A model generated the notes under the pieces. That model was not told the DNA's origin. It worked only from the letters and a program-made list of their open reading frames with translations, and did not search any database. Both the position numbers and the translations under genes were made by a program. This document shows, one piece after another, positions 37,598 through 46,490 of a stretch of DNA of 64,000 nucleotides; position 1 is the first letter of the stretch; each line of letters opens with the position of its first letter. The stretch is from Actinoplanes cyaneus (GTDB lineage: Bacteria > Actinomycetota > Actinomycetes > Mycobacteriales > Micromonosporaceae), in contig NZ_BOMH01000028.1 in assembly GCF_016862095.1 (NCBI RefSeq), forward strand, positions 328,978 to 392,977, in the 5' to 3' direction.

Positions 37598-38840
37598 GCC
37601 CGTCCCCGAGGAGGAGCCGGCCGCCGATTCCCTGGCTCGCACGGACCTCACGGCAGGGCAGGGCGACGCGGGCCGGGAACGGCTGCGGCGGTGGCGGCTC
37701 GTGCTCGGCGGGGCAGCCGAGGAGTCGCTCGGCAAGGCCGGCGGGCGGGACGGGGCGATGGACGAGGCGCTGGCGGCGCTCTACGACACCGCCGGGGACG
37801 GCGACGGAACGTCCGTGAAGCGGTCGGCCGGGCTGGGCGGGTCGGCGCCGAAGGTGGCGCGCTGGCTGGGCGACATCCGGGAGTACTTTCCGAGCACCGT
37901 CGTGCAGGTGATGCAGGCCGACGCGATCGAGCGACTCGACCTGACCCGGCTGCTGCTGGAGCCGGAGATGCTGGCCGCCGTCGAGCCGGACGTGCACCTG
38001 GTCGGCACGCTGCTCGCACTGAACCGAGTCATGCCGGAGGCCACCAAGGACGCCGCCCGGCAGGTCGTCCGCACGGTCGTCGAGCAGCTCGAACGCCGGA
38101 TCGCGCAACAGACCCGGGCCGCGGTGTCCGGCGCGCTGAACCGGGCCGCCCGGATCAGCCGGCCGCGGCACGCCGACATCGACTGGGACAGGACGATCCG
38201 GGCGAACCTGAAGCACTACCAGGCCGAGCACCGCACGGTGATTCCTGAGCGACTGGTGGGGTACGGGCGGCGGACCACCGCCGTACAGCGGGACGTGATC
38301 CTCTGCGTCGACCAGTCCGGCTCGATGGCCGCCTCGGTCGTCTTCTCCGGGGTGTTCGCGGCGGTGCTGGCGTCGCTGCGGTCACTGCGGACGTCGCTGG
38401 TCGTCTTCGACACCGCCGTGGCAGACCTGACCGAGCAGCTCAGCGACCCGGTCGACGTGCTCTTCGGCACCCAGCTCGGCGGCGGGACGGACATCAACCG
38501 GGCGATCGCCTACAGCCAGACGCTGATCACCCGCCCGCGGGACAGCATCTTCGTGCTGATCAGCGACCTGTACGAGGGCGGCGTGCGGGACGAGATGCTG
38601 CGCCGGGTCGCCGAGATGACCGCGGCCGGGGTGCAGGTGGTGGCGCTGCTGGCGCTCTCCGACGAGGGCGCGCCGGCCTACGACCACGAGAACGCGGCGG
38701 CGCTGGCCGCGCTCGGGGTGCCGGCGTTCGCGTGCACGCCGGACGCGTTCCCCGACCTGATGGCGGCGGCGATCGAGCGGCGGGATCTGACGGCGTTCGC
38801 GGAACGTTTCGCCGACCGCCAGGCCACCGCCACCGGCTGA
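37590..38840 (+). CDS. VWA domain protein of the MoxR operon
   Basis: 416 aa. N-terminal helical region from ERLRRWRLVLGG, then a von Willebrand A domain with MIDAS motif CVDQSGSMAAS, the Thr of LGGGTDINRAI and the Asp of LISDLYEGG, so metal binding is expected. ATG 37590 has GGGGAGA at about 5-nt spacing; upstream in-frame starts would run through the preceding gene. Last gene of the operon; expected partner of the MoxR ATPase. Confidence 0.88.
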   Translation: MAEPVPEEEPAADSLARTDLTAGQGDAGRERLRRWRLVLGGAAEESLGKAGGRDGAMDEALAALYDTAGDGDGTSVKRSAGLGGSAPKVARWLGDIREYFPSTVVQVMQADAIERLDLTRLLLEPEMLAAVEPDVHLVGTLLALNRVMPEATKDAARQVVRTVVEQLERRIAQQTRAAVSGALNRAARISRPRHADIDWDRTIRANLKHYQAEHRTVIPERLVGYGRRTTAVQRDVILCVDQSGSMAASVVFSGVFAAVLASLRSLRTSLVVFDTAVADLTEQLSDPVDVLFGTQLGGGTDINRAIAYSQTLITRPRDSIFVLISDLYEGGVRDEMLRRVAEMTAAGVQVVALLALSDEGAPAYDHENAAALAALGVPAFACTPDAFPDLMAAAIERRDLTAFAERFADRQATATG

Positions 38841-38929
38841 CTTACCGAGAGCCGGCCGGAACCCCACCGCGATCGGCGTGGGTCATGGCCGGCTGGTCAT
38901 CGTCGCGACGACGTGGAGTCGGGAGCACG

Positions 38930-38960
38930 CGTCCCGGCCAGGCGCGGCCCGGCCGGGACG
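38930..38960. terminator. Bidirectional terminator hairpin
   Basis: Perfect 10-bp stem CGTCCCGGCC / GGCCGGGACG with an 11-nt loop, between the convergent VWA and DUF4142 genes. Confidence 0.6.
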
Positions 38961-38972
38961 ACGACGCGGCTC

Positions 38973-39521
38973 TCATCCGTTGCGGCCGCCGGTGCCGGCG
39001 TACCCGGCGAGGCCTTTCGCCTCGGCGGCGTCCCGCAGCAGGTCCCGGTGGTGGGCGATGACGGGCTCAGCATCGGCGGCGAGTTCCTTGACGGACTGCT
39101 CGGAGCCGTCGCTGATCTGCTCGGAGACCAGTTTCAGGCTGTCGCGGTGTGCGGCCAGCTGGGTCGAGATGAAGTACTCGTCGAACGTGTCGGCGCCCGC
39201 CGCCTCGTACCGCCGGGTCAGGGCCTGCTGCTCCTCGGTGGGTGCGTCCGGCAGGAAGACCCGCAGTTGGCGCGCGGTCTGGTAGAGGTCCGCGTCCAGG
39301 TGGATGTGGTCGCGCATCAGGGTGGCGGCCAGTGTCTTCACGGTTGGGTCGTTGCTCGTCGTCCAGGCGATCCGGCCGGCACTGATCTCGGCCAGGTTCG
39401 CCTGGTGAGCGGCCTTGAGGAAGGCGGCGTCCTGGGCGGACGGCTCGGCCTGGGCGGCGGTGGCGGGCAGGGCCAACAGCCCGGCGACGCCGACGGTTGT
39501 CGAAATTCGGCGCAAAAGCAT
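38973..39521 (-). CDS. DUF4142 exported protein
   Basis: 182 aa. Signal peptide MLLRRISTTVGVAGLLALPATAAQA, then a ferritin-like four-helix DUF4142 domain (AAFLKAAHQANLAEISAGRIA, VKTLAATLMRDHIHLDADL). ATG 39521 is preferred because the GAGGAG lies 6 nt before it, whereas it would directly touch the ATG at 39527. DUF4142 proteins are extracytoplasmic and often stress related; function unknown. Confidence 0.88.
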   Translation of the reverse strand: MLLRRISTTVGVAGLLALPATAAQAEPSAQDAAFLKAAHQANLAEISAGRIAWTTSNDPTVKTLAATLMRDHIHLDADLYQTARQLRVFLPDAPTEEQQALTRRYEAAGADTFDEYFISTQLAAHRDSLKLVSEQISDGSEQSVKELAADAEPVIAHHRDLLRDAAEAKGLAGYAGTGGRNG

Positions 39522-39602
39522 ACTCATCTCCTCGAATAGGGCATCTTCACCCTAGTCAACGAGATGTGGGGTGCATTCGCTTTCGACCGCATTGACCAGG
39601 GG

Positions 39603-39824
39603 TCACTGGGTCCACCGGAGGAAGCGATCGAAAAGCGCCGACGCGGCCGCCTGCGGCATGTCCCTGGCGGCTTCCTCGAGGTAGTTCCACATCAGCACGG
39701 CGAGATCCATCCGGCCGTGCGTGCGGCTCAGCACTTCTCGAGCCGGCTCACAGGGCCACCGACGCCCGCAGACCCGGCAGTCCCACGACGGCCGCGCGGG
39801 AAGGTGTTCCGCTTCCTCGGCCAC
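39603..39824 (-). CDS. Small Cys-containing protein
   Basis: 73 aa. Contains WDCRVCGRRWPC, a CxxC-x5-C zinc-knuckle-like cluster, followed by an amphipathic helix VLMWNYLEEAARDMPQ and the end FDRFLRWT. I recall similar short proteins as frequent in Micromonosporaceae, without known function. GTG 39824 is preceded by GGAGGGG; the longer in-frame ATG form at 39884 lacks such a site. Confidence 0.7.
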   Translation of the reverse strand: MAEEAEHLPARPSWDCRVCGRRWPCEPAREVLSRTHGRMDLAVLMWNYLEEAARDMPQAAASALFDRFLRWTQ

Positions 39825-40042
39825 GTGGCCCCCCTCCGGATTCGGACACGGAAGGACGGCCCCCGAATCCGCCCGCCATCGCACCCGTGCACCAAACGAT
39901 GCGCGCGCCGCCGGGCACGGTCAACCGGCGCCCCCTCTGCGGGTGACGACATCGACCGATACCCGACAGTCGACTCCCGCGCCGGCCCTGGACGCCCCCG
40001 CCGAGGGCCGATGAGCAGCGCGAAGACGTAGAAGAAAGCCCC

Positions 40043-40068
40043 GGTATGTCCCGACCTTTGGAACCATG
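40043..40068 (+). promoter_or_regulatory. Upstream element shared with the paralogue at 45647
   Basis: TATGTCCCGACCTTTGGAAC followed by CATG. The same block with two changes is at 45551-45577, upstream of the paralogous gene, while the surrounding DNA is unrelated. It ends in an in-frame ATG in both cases, so it may be promoter, operator or start region. Confidence 0.55.
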
Positions 40069-40098
40069 AGATCGAGACACGAACCGGAGGACGGTGAG

Positions 40099-40809
40099 AT
40101 GACCGGCCACGAGGACCAAGGCCACCTGTACGCCACCACGCCGGACCCCGGCCTGCGCCGCAAACAGGTCGTCACCCTGGCCTGCGGCGCCCTCGCCGTG
40201 GTGGCCGGGGCGTATCTGATCACGACAGAGGTGATGGAGAGCAGCCAGGAGACGCTTCCCGAGCCGGCCGCCCTCGCCCCGCTGACCACGGCGGCGACGC
40301 CCGGGATCGACGGGACGGGCGTTTCGGTCGTACCGGGAACTCTCCGGGCTTCCCGGACGACCCATCCGGCGAAGAGCGCGAGGCGTGCGCCCTCCCCCAC
40401 CCCGGACGATCTCGCGCCGGACGATCTCGCGCCGGCCGATCTGGCGTCGGCCGTGCCCGCGGCGCCGTCGGCGATGGTGGCCGCGGCGCCGCACGCCATG
40501 GTCACGCGCCGGGTCGAGACGATCCGCGACGGGACGGTACGGGTGTCGGCCGCCCGTTTCGACCTGAGCGGCCAGAGTGACCTGCGGCTCGCGGGCGACG
40601 CGGGCTTCCCGGCCGGTGGCGGCGTCAACTGCACGAACCGGGTGCGGCTCGACGCGGACGACCCGGCGTCGGCCCGGTCCGGTCTGCTGCTGTGCTGGCG
40701 CACCTCGGACGACCGCAGTGTGGTCACGATGGCGGTCGTCGCGCGGGGCTCACCGGACGCGCGGGACAGCGTCGACATCATCGAACAGGAATGGGCGGCG
40801 CTCGACTGA
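40099..40809 (+). CDS. Membrane-anchored protein of an unnamed Cys/Trp family, member 1
   Basis: 236 aa. Short cytoplasmic N-terminus, one membrane helix (VVTLACGALAVVAGAYLI), a Pro/Ala linker containing repeats of DDLAP, then a C-terminal domain: FDLSGQSDLRL, a Cys in GVNCTNRVRL, and LLLCWRTSDDRSVVTMAV ... IIEQEWAALD. The domain is shared with the protein at 45647 (LSGQ, Cys, LLxCWRTSxxRSVV, xxEWxxL). No known family recognised. ATG 40099 has GGAGG 8 nt upstream; an in-frame ATG at 40066 is the alternative. Confidence 0.72.
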   Translation: MTGHEDQGHLYATTPDPGLRRKQVVTLACGALAVVAGAYLITTEVMESSQETLPEPAALAPLTTAATPGIDGTGVSVVPGTLRASRTTHPAKSARRAPSPTPDDLAPDDLAPADLASAVPAAPSAMVAAAPHAMVTRRVETIRDGTVRVSAARFDLSGQSDLRLAGDAGFPAGGGVNCTNRVRLDADDPASARSGLLLCWRTSDDRSVVTMAVVARGSPDARDSVDIIEQEWAALD

Positions 40810-40836
40810 GCGCCGCCCGTCCCGCCTCACCCGAAC

Positions 40837-42765
40837 TCAGCCGATGACGGTCCCGCTGATCGCGCCCGCGACCGTCGCCGTGGCCGGGACCACCACGCGG
40901 AACTGCTGGCCGCTGGTCAGGCCGTTGACCGTCACGGTGGTCGTCGTGCCGGAGGTGGTGAACTGCAGCGCCTTGCGCCAGGTGCCGGCGACGAGCTGCT
41001 GCACCTCGACGGGCAGGCCGGCCGGCGAGGCGATGCTGACCGTCATGACGCGGCTCGCGGTGCGGGTCGCCTTCACGGTGCTGCGCACGGTGTACGCCGC
41101 GGTGCCGGTCGCCGCCTCGTTCGCGTCGGTCGCGGCCACTCGCAGCTGCAGCTGGTAGCCGCCGGTGGCGACCCGGTTGAGCGTGACCACGCCGGTGGCC
41201 GAGGTGACCACGTCGACGCACTGGAACGTCTTGCCGGTCTCGGCGACGCAGAGCTGGGCGTTCTTCTTCGCCCAGGGCTGGCCGGCCGCGGTGACGGTGA
41301 AGGTGGTGACCGTCGTGCTGTTGTAGGCGAGGTCGGCCGAGGCGACGTTCGGGACGATGACCGGCTTGGCCTTGATCGCGGGGCTCTTCGACACCGACGG
41401 CGACGGCGACGCAGAGGTCGGCGCGGCGGTCGGCGCCTTCGAAGTGGGCGCGGTGGTCGGGGCGGTGGTCGGGGCCTTGGAGGTGGGCGCGGTGGTCGGC
41501 GCCGACGTGGGAGCGGTTGACGGCGCCTTGGAAACCGTCGGCGCGGTCGTCGGCGCACTGGTCGCCACGGTCGCGAGGGCGGCCACGGCGTCCACCCGGC
41601 CGTACCCGAAATCGTTGTCCTTGCCCGCCGTGCCGAGATCGACAGCGGACTTCACCATGGCCTGCTCGATCTGGTCCGGCGTCAGGCTCGGCTGCGCCGC
41701 CTTGAGCAGCGCCGCAAGCCCCGCGACGTGCGGCGACGCCATCGACGTGCCGCTCATCCCGGCGTAGCTGCGGCCCAGCGCGGACGGGTAGGTGCTGACG
41801 ATGGCCGAGCCGGGCGCGGCCACGTCGACGTAGCTGCCCGCGTTCGAGTAGCTCGCCACCTTGTCCGCCGAGTCGGTCGCGGCGACCGCGATCACCCCGG
41901 CGTCGGCGCCCGGGTAGCTGGTCGGGCTGCCACTGGCCCGCTCGTTGCCGGCCGCGGCGACCACGGTGACACCCTTGCTGCGGGCGTACGCGACGGCGTT
42001 GCTGACCGCGGTCACCTTCGACGTCGAGCCGATCGACATGTTGATCACCTGAGCGCCGTTGTCGGCGGCCCAGACGATGCCCTCCGCGGCGTCGGACATG
42101 TAGCCGCTGCCGTCCGCGCCGAGAACCCGTACCGGCAAGATCTTGGTGTCGGGAGCGACCGAGGAGACGCCGATCGTGTTCCCGGTGACCGCGCCGATCG
42201 TGCCGGCCACGTGGGTGCCGTGCCCGTTCGCGTCGGTGTTGCCGCCGGACTTGTCGGCGATCGCGTCCCAGCCGGTCAGCACCTTGCCGGTGAGGTCGAT
42301 GTGGGCGCCGTCCACGCCGGTGTCGACCACCGCGACGGTCACGCCGGCGCCGGTCGACTTCGTCCAGGCGTCGGTCGCGCGCATCGCGGTGAGATCCCAC
42401 TGCTGGCCGCGGTAGAGGTCGGTGCCGGCCGGCGCCTCCAGCGCCACGGCCTTCGCGTCGAGCTCGACACCGACCGCGTTCTCCGCCTTCTGCGCCTTCT
42501 CGACGAGCGCGGCGGCGCTCTTCCGGTCGGTCGCGGTCTTCACCGTGACGACCGGCTTGCCGTCCTTGCCGACAGTGGTCGAGACGACCCGGGCCGGCTT
42601 CTCCGCCGAGACGGTGGGCGGGAGCAGCCGGTCGGCGCTCTCGGTGAGGCCGTAGGTGACCGGCGTCCAGTCAGCCGTCCCGGCAGGCAGGGCGAACGCG
42701 GCCACGCCGGCGAGGGCAGCGGTGGCAACGGCTCCGACGGCGTACCGGCGCAGAACAACCTTCAT
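40837..42765 (-). CDS. Secreted subtilisin-like serine protease (S8) with C-terminal beta domains
   Basis: 642 aa. Signal peptide, inhibitor-like propeptide, then the S8 catalytic triad: Asp148 in VAVVDTGVDG, His182 in NGHGTHVAG, Ser in MSGTSMASPHVAG. A Thr/Ala/Pro/Ser linker built from APTTAPTSK repeats (about 390-450) leads to two C-terminal beta-sandwich-like stretches. GGAGG lies 9 nt before ATG 42765; a TTG three codons upstream is less likely. Close paralogue at 59770. May process the neighbouring exported TIG proteins (inference). Confidence 0.93.
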   Translation of the reverse strand: MKVVLRRYAVGAVATAALAGVAAFALPAGTADWTPVTYGLTESADRLLPPTVSAEKPARVVSTTVGKDGKPVVTVKTATDRKSAAALVEKAQKAENAVGVELDAKAVALEAPAGTDLYRGQQWDLTAMRATDAWTKSTGAGVTVAVVDTGVDGAHIDLTGKVLTGWDAIADKSGGNTDANGHGTHVAGTIGAVTGNTIGVSSVAPDTKILPVRVLGADGSGYMSDAAEGIVWAADNGAQVINMSIGSTSKVTAVSNAVAYARSKGVTVVAAAGNERASGSPTSYPGADAGVIAVAATDSADKVASYSNAGSYVDVAAPGSAIVSTYPSALGRSYAGMSGTSMASPHVAGLAALLKAAQPSLTPDQIEQAMVKSAVDLGTAGKDNDFGYGRVDAVAALATVATSAPTTAPTVSKAPSTAPTSAPTTAPTSKAPTTAPTTAPTSKAPTAAPTSASPSPSVSKSPAIKAKPVIVPNVASADLAYNSTTVTTFTVTAAGQPWAKKNAQLCVAETGKTFQCVDVVTSATGVVTLNRVATGGYQLQLRVAATDANEAATGTAAYTVRSTVKATRTASRVMTVSIASPAGLPVEVQQLVAGTWRKALQFTTSGTTTTVTVNGLTSGQQFRVVVPATATVAGAISGTVIG

Positions 42766-42847
42766 CGACCACAACCTCCAGCTCGGGGATGTGGTCCAGG
42801 TTCTTCAGCGTGGGTTGTGGCTTCCGGTCCGGCGGGGTTGCTGTCCG

Positions 42848-42868
42848 GGTGCGGCTCCGCTCCGCACC
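42848..42868 (-). terminator. Hairpin between TIG operon and subtilase gene
   Basis: 7-bp stem GGTGCGG / CCGCACC with a 7-nt loop, 89 nt beyond the stop of the TIG gene at 42957 on the minus strand. No T-tract. Confidence 0.4.
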
Positions 42869-42956
42869 AGGCCGATCATGCGACAGTACGGCGTATTGCC
42901 TGTTCAGTGGGGTGCCAGGCCTCAGTTGCGTGCCCGACTCAGTGCAGCGCGACGGC

Positions 42957-44141
42957 TCAGTAGGGCGCGACGACGAACACCGAGCCGCTGCTGACGATCG
43001 TCGGGTTCGCGGCCCCGGAGCCGATCCCGCCGTTCGCGACGACCGTGACGATGTACGCGCCCTCGGCGACCCCGGTCAGGTTCAGCGTGCAGACGATCTC
43101 GGTGTCGGTCACCACGACCGCGCCCGTGCACTCGGCCTTCTCCCGGTTGCTGGTGGCGTCATAGGCCCCGTCGACCAGGAAAACGTGCGCGCTGGAGGTC
43201 GTCGGCGAGCCACCGGCGTCGAAGACGAGCGGCGTGAAGCCGGCGCCGGTGATGTCGAGGGTGACAGTGGTGGCGGCCGGCGCCGTGGTCGGTGTGACGG
43301 TGATGCCGTTGCTGTAGTCGAAGGTGATCGGGGTGTCGCTGGTGCTGTTGTCGTTGTCCGGGTCGAGGCTGCTCACCTTCCCGCCGGGAGTGTTGAGCAG
43401 CACCTCGAAGCCGGTGCCCGGGGCGTGCGCGCCGGTGGTCGCGGTGAAGCTGTTCCCGTCCGCTGCCACCTTGACGTTGGTGAGCGGGCTGCCGCCGATC
43501 GTGCCGGTGACGCCAGTGGTCACCGCGGTGAAGCCGGTGCCGGTCACCGTGATCGTCTTGCCGCCGGCGGCCGGGCTGCTGGCCGGGGTCACCGCGGCGA
43601 TCGTGGGCTTCGCCACCACCGTGTAGGTGCCCGAGGCCAGCAGGTTGCTGGTGGTGGGGGCGTCGCTGTCGTAGACGCAGACGTTCCACTTGGCGGTGGT
43701 CAGACCGGCGGGCAGCACCAGGCCGGTGGTGTTGATCGTGCTGGTCACGCCGTTGGCGTCAGTGGTCGGGTACGACGCCGACGGCACCTTGAAGGTGATC
43801 TTCGTGCCGGTGATCCGGGCGACGTCGGCCGGGTTGACCTGGAGCACGCCGGCGCTGAGGTAGCCACCGGCGGCCGCGATCTGCGCCACGCTCCTGGCCC
43901 GCACGCTGCAGGTGTTGTACTGGAACTGCACCACCGGAACGCTGTTCACCACGAACGGGACCGGGTTGGCCGTCGTCGCGACGACCGAGCCGACCACCTT
44001 GTTGCCGCCACCGCTGAGGCCGACCGGGGTGTTCAGCGTCAGACTCAACGGGGTGGCGGCCCGCGCCGGGACCGCCCCCGATCCTAGAACGAGGGCAGTG
44101 CCCGCGATCGTGGCGAGAACCGCGCGTCGGAACGTACGCAT
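42957..44141 (-). CDS. Secreted IPT/TIG-domain protein 1
   Basis: 394 aa. Signal peptide ending PARA. Layout: one two-Cys module (FQYNTCSVRA ... WNVCVYDS), an IPT/TIG domain (about 178-280, AGGKTITVTGTGFT), an Asp-rich loop SLDPDNDNSTSD that could bind calcium, and a C-terminal module (HVFLVDGAYD, ECTGAVVVTDTEIVCTLNLT) ending VFVVAPY. TIG folds are immunoglobulin-like and common in surface proteins. It is 18 nt behind the stop of TIG protein 2 and shares its operon. Confidence 0.85.
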   Translation of the reverse strand: MRTFRRAVLATIAGTALVLGSGAVPARAATPLSLTLNTPVGLSGGGNKVVGSVVATTANPVPFVVNSVPVVQFQYNTCSVRARSVAQIAAAGGYLSAGVLQVNPADVARITGTKITFKVPSASYPTTDANGVTSTINTTGLVLPAGLTTAKWNVCVYDSDAPTTSNLLASGTYTVVAKPTIAAVTPASSPAAGGKTITVTGTGFTAVTTGVTGTIGGSPLTNVKVAADGNSFTATTGAHAPGTGFEVLLNTPGGKVSSLDPDNDNSTSDTPITFDYSNGITVTPTTAPAATTVTLDITGAGFTPLVFDAGGSPTTSSAHVFLVDGAYDATSNREKAECTGAVVVTDTEIVCTLNLTGVAEGAYIVTVVANGGIGSGAANPTIVSSGSVFVVAPY

Positions 44142-44159
44142 CGAAGTCTCTTCCTGGTC

Positions 44160-45416
44160 TCAGTAAGGCGCGACGGTGAAGGTCGAGCCGCTGCTGACGA
44201 TGGTCGGCGCGGCAGCGTCCCCGGCGTCGGCGGCACCGCTGGCCACCACCACGACGGAGTACGTCCCCTCGGCGACCTTGTTGCCGGTCGACACCGCGCT
44301 GGACGACGGGTCGAGGCGGTCCGCGGTGAGGTCGAGCGTGCAGACCATCTCGGTGTTGCTGGCCACCAGCACGCCCTTGCACTCCTGGACACCACGGTTG
44401 CTGGCCGCCACGTACGCGTCCTTGACCAGGAAGATGTGCGCGCTGGCCGAGGTCGCCGTCGCCTGGGCGCTCTTGTCGAAGATCAGCTGCTGGAAGCCGA
44501 TCCCCTTGATCAGCAGGTCGACCTTCGTACCGGCAGGCGCGGTCTGCGGCGACACCTGGATGCCGTTGCTGTAGGTGAAGGTGATCGGGGCGTCGGCGGT
44601 GTCGTCGTCATCGTCCTCCGGCTGCCCGTTGTTGTCCGGATCCGTGCTGCTCACCGGGCCGCCCGGGGTGTTCACGGTGAGCGGGAGACCGGTCCCGGCC
44701 GCCCGCGACCCGGTGATCGCGACGAAGCTGTTGCCGTTCGCCGCCACCTTGATGCCGGTCAGCGGCGTCCCGCCGATGCTCGCGGTGGTCGCGTTGCTCG
44801 CCGTGGAGAAGCCCGCGCCGGTCACCGTGATCGTCTGGCCGCCGAGCACCGAACCGCTCGACGGGATGATCGCGGTGATCCTCGGCCGGATGCCGACCGT
44901 GTAGACCGCCTGGGCGAGCAGGCTGCTGGTCTCCGTCGACGGGGTGTCGTAGACGCAGATGTTCCACTTGGCGCTGGTCTGCGTCCCGGCCAGCACCAGT
45001 CCCGTGGTGTTGATCGTGCTGGTGCTGCCGTTGACCTGAGCCGGGTACGACGCGGACGGCACCTCGAAGGCGATCTTCGTGCCGAGCATCCGCTTCACGT
45101 TGTCCGGGTTGACGGTCAGCACCCCGGCGGTCGTGGCGTTGGTCGTCGCGGCGATCTGCGTGACCGCCCGGGCCTTCACCGAGCAGGCGTTGTACTGGAA
45201 CTGCACGGTCGGGACGCTGCCCGCGGCGAACGGGATCGGGTTGGCGGCGCTGGCGGGAACCGTGCCGATCAGCGTGTTCCCGCCACCGCTCGGCCCGGTG
45301 GCGCTGCTCAGCGTCATCGTCAGCGCCGCGGCGGCCTGCGCCGGGGCAGCGGCCACTCCCAGGATCAGGGCGGTCATGGCGGCCGAGGACAGACAGGCCC
45401 GAGCCTTCTCGATCAT
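44160..45416 (-). CDS. Secreted IPT/TIG-domain protein 2
   Basis: 418 aa. Signal peptide (about 1-28, ending AQA). Same layout as TIG protein 1: two-Cys module (FQYNACSVKA ... WNICVYDT), IPT/TIG domain (LGGQTITVTGAGFS), an acidic stretch DPDNNGQPEDDDDD, then AHIFLVKDAYV, ECKGVLVASNTEMVCTLDLT and the end STFTVAPY. GGGAGGAT precedes the ATG. First gene of the pair, divergent from the gene at 45647. Extracellular, function unknown. Confidence 0.85.
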   Translation of the reverse strand: MIEKARACLSSAAMTALILGVAAAPAQAAAALTMTLSSATGPSGGGNTLIGTVPASAANPIPFAAGSVPTVQFQYNACSVKARAVTQIAATTNATTAGVLTVNPDNVKRMLGTKIAFEVPSASYPAQVNGSTSTINTTGLVLAGTQTSAKWNICVYDTPSTETSSLLAQAVYTVGIRPRITAIIPSSGSVLGGQTITVTGAGFSTASNATTASIGGTPLTGIKVAANGNSFVAITGSRAAGTGLPLTVNTPGGPVSSTDPDNNGQPEDDDDDTADAPITFTYSNGIQVSPQTAPAGTKVDLLIKGIGFQQLIFDKSAQATATSASAHIFLVKDAYVAASNRGVQECKGVLVASNTEMVCTLDLTADRLDPSSSAVSTGNKVAEGTYSVVVVASGAADAGDAAAPTIVSSGSTFTVAPY

Positions 45417-45550
45417 GGGGATCCTCCCGCGCGGCTACGTCACGGACCGCTTCGAAGGCAGCGTAGCGACCTGATTGCTCCGCATTTGCGCAGAAAGGAA
45501 AATCCGCCGGACGCCCGCGGGAGGAACCTGAGAGACCGCTGTATTCGACC

Positions 45551-45577
45551 CGATATGTCCCGATCTTTGGAACCATG
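45551..45577 (+). promoter_or_regulatory. Second copy of the shared upstream element
   Basis: ATATGTCCCGATCTTTGGAA followed by CCATG, matching 40043-40068 at nearly every base. It lies 70 bp before the gene at 45647. Confidence 0.55.
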
Positions 45578-45646
45578 GGGGTTCGGAAGCCGCCCGGCGA
45601 TGCCCGCTGGGCGGGTGCCAAGTCGAGACCCGTTGAAGGACGTGAC

Positions 45647-46372
45647 ATGGCCAACGAAGAACAGGACCAACCAACCCAGGACCCGATTCCCGTACGCCGT
45701 GGGCGGCGCCGGAAGCAAGCCCTGGTCGCGGTCGCCGGAGCGGCGGTCGCCATCTCCGGAGCTGCCTTCTTCGCCGGCAACCACTCGTCGGAGAACCAGC
45801 AGGCCGGCCGCGCGGAGCCACTCGCGAGCCCCTCCGCCAGTGCCTCCGCCGGCGCGACCGCCAGTGCTCCCGCCGAGCAGATCGGGAAGATCACGGCCGC
45901 CGGCGACAAGGAGGCGAAGGGCAAACCGGAGCCGTCGCTGCCGCAGTCGGCGAAGGACCGCGTCGACGCCGCCCGGAAGGCGGCCGCCAAGGACGGCGTG
46001 AAGATCACCCACCCGCTGCCCGCCAAGGAGGACCCGGCCAAGCAGGCCGCCGCGGCCCAGGCGAAGGAGGTGACGGTCGGCTCGGCCAAAGCGGGCGGAG
46101 CGATGCGGATCGTCACCCTGCGCGGCGACCTGAGCGGTCAGCGCGAGATCGGCTGGGTGGCCGGCGGCATCACCAAGCACGGCCCGACCTCATGCTCGCA
46201 GCGGTTCAAGCTCTACAACGAGCAGACGCCGAAGGAGCGGCCGAGCCTGCTGGTGTGCTGGCGGACCAGCGCCAAGCGCAGCGTCGTCGTGGCCGACACG
46301 AAGATCGGCGGCCGTCCCGACGTCGGCAGGAGCCTCGCGGTGATCGACCGCGAGTGGCGCAAGCTCGGCTGA
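45647..46372 (+). CDS. Membrane-anchored protein of an unnamed Cys/Trp family, member 2
   Basis: 241 aa. Basic N-terminus RRGRRRK, one membrane helix (ALVAVAGAAVAISGAAFFAG), an Ala/Ser/Lys-rich spacer, and the C-terminal domain shared with the protein at 40099: LRGDLSGQREIGW, Cys in TSCSQRFKL, LLVCWRTSAKRSVVVAD, VIDREWRKLG. The two conserved Cys may form a disulphide outside the cell. GAAGGA lies before the ATG. Sits between TIG gene pairs, suggesting a link to surface proteins. Confidence 0.75.
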   Translation: MANEEQDQPTQDPIPVRRGRRRKQALVAVAGAAVAISGAAFFAGNHSSENQQAGRAEPLASPSASASAGATASAPAEQIGKITAAGDKEAKGKPEPSLPQSAKDRVDAARKAAAKDGVKITHPLPAKEDPAKQAAAAQAKEVTVGSAKAGGAMRIVTLRGDLSGQREIGWVAGGITKHGPTSCSQRFKLYNEQTPKERPSLLVCWRTSAKRSVVVADTKIGGRPDVGRSLAVIDREWRKLG

Positions 46373-46388
46373 GTACCGGAACACATCG

Positions 46389-46419
46389 GACGCCGGCCGT
46401 GATCTTCGCGGCCGGCGTC
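46389..46419 (+). terminator. Terminator of the gene at 45647
   Basis: 10-bp stem GACGCCGGCC / GGCCGGCGTC with an 11-nt loop, followed by TCTGTTGCTGT, 16 nt after the stop. Confidence 0.6.
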
Positions 46420-46436
46420 TCTGTTGCTGTGACGGG

Positions 46437-46468
46437 CGGTGGCCCGGAGCGCACGCTCCGGGCCACCG
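46437..46468 (-). terminator. Terminator of TIG gene 3
   Basis: Perfect 14-bp stem CGGTGGCCCGGAGC / GCTCCGGGCCACCG with a 4-nt loop. The stem sequence is the same as in the terminator at 49032, consistent with duplication of the unit. Confidence 0.75.
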
Positions 46469-46490
46469 TCGTCCGGTGCTCCGTCAGCCG

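Noticed and set aside
42789..44087. Plus-strand frame opposite TIG gene 1
   Set aside because: Antisense shadow; the minus-strand protein has a signal peptide, TIG domain and a ribosome-binding site.
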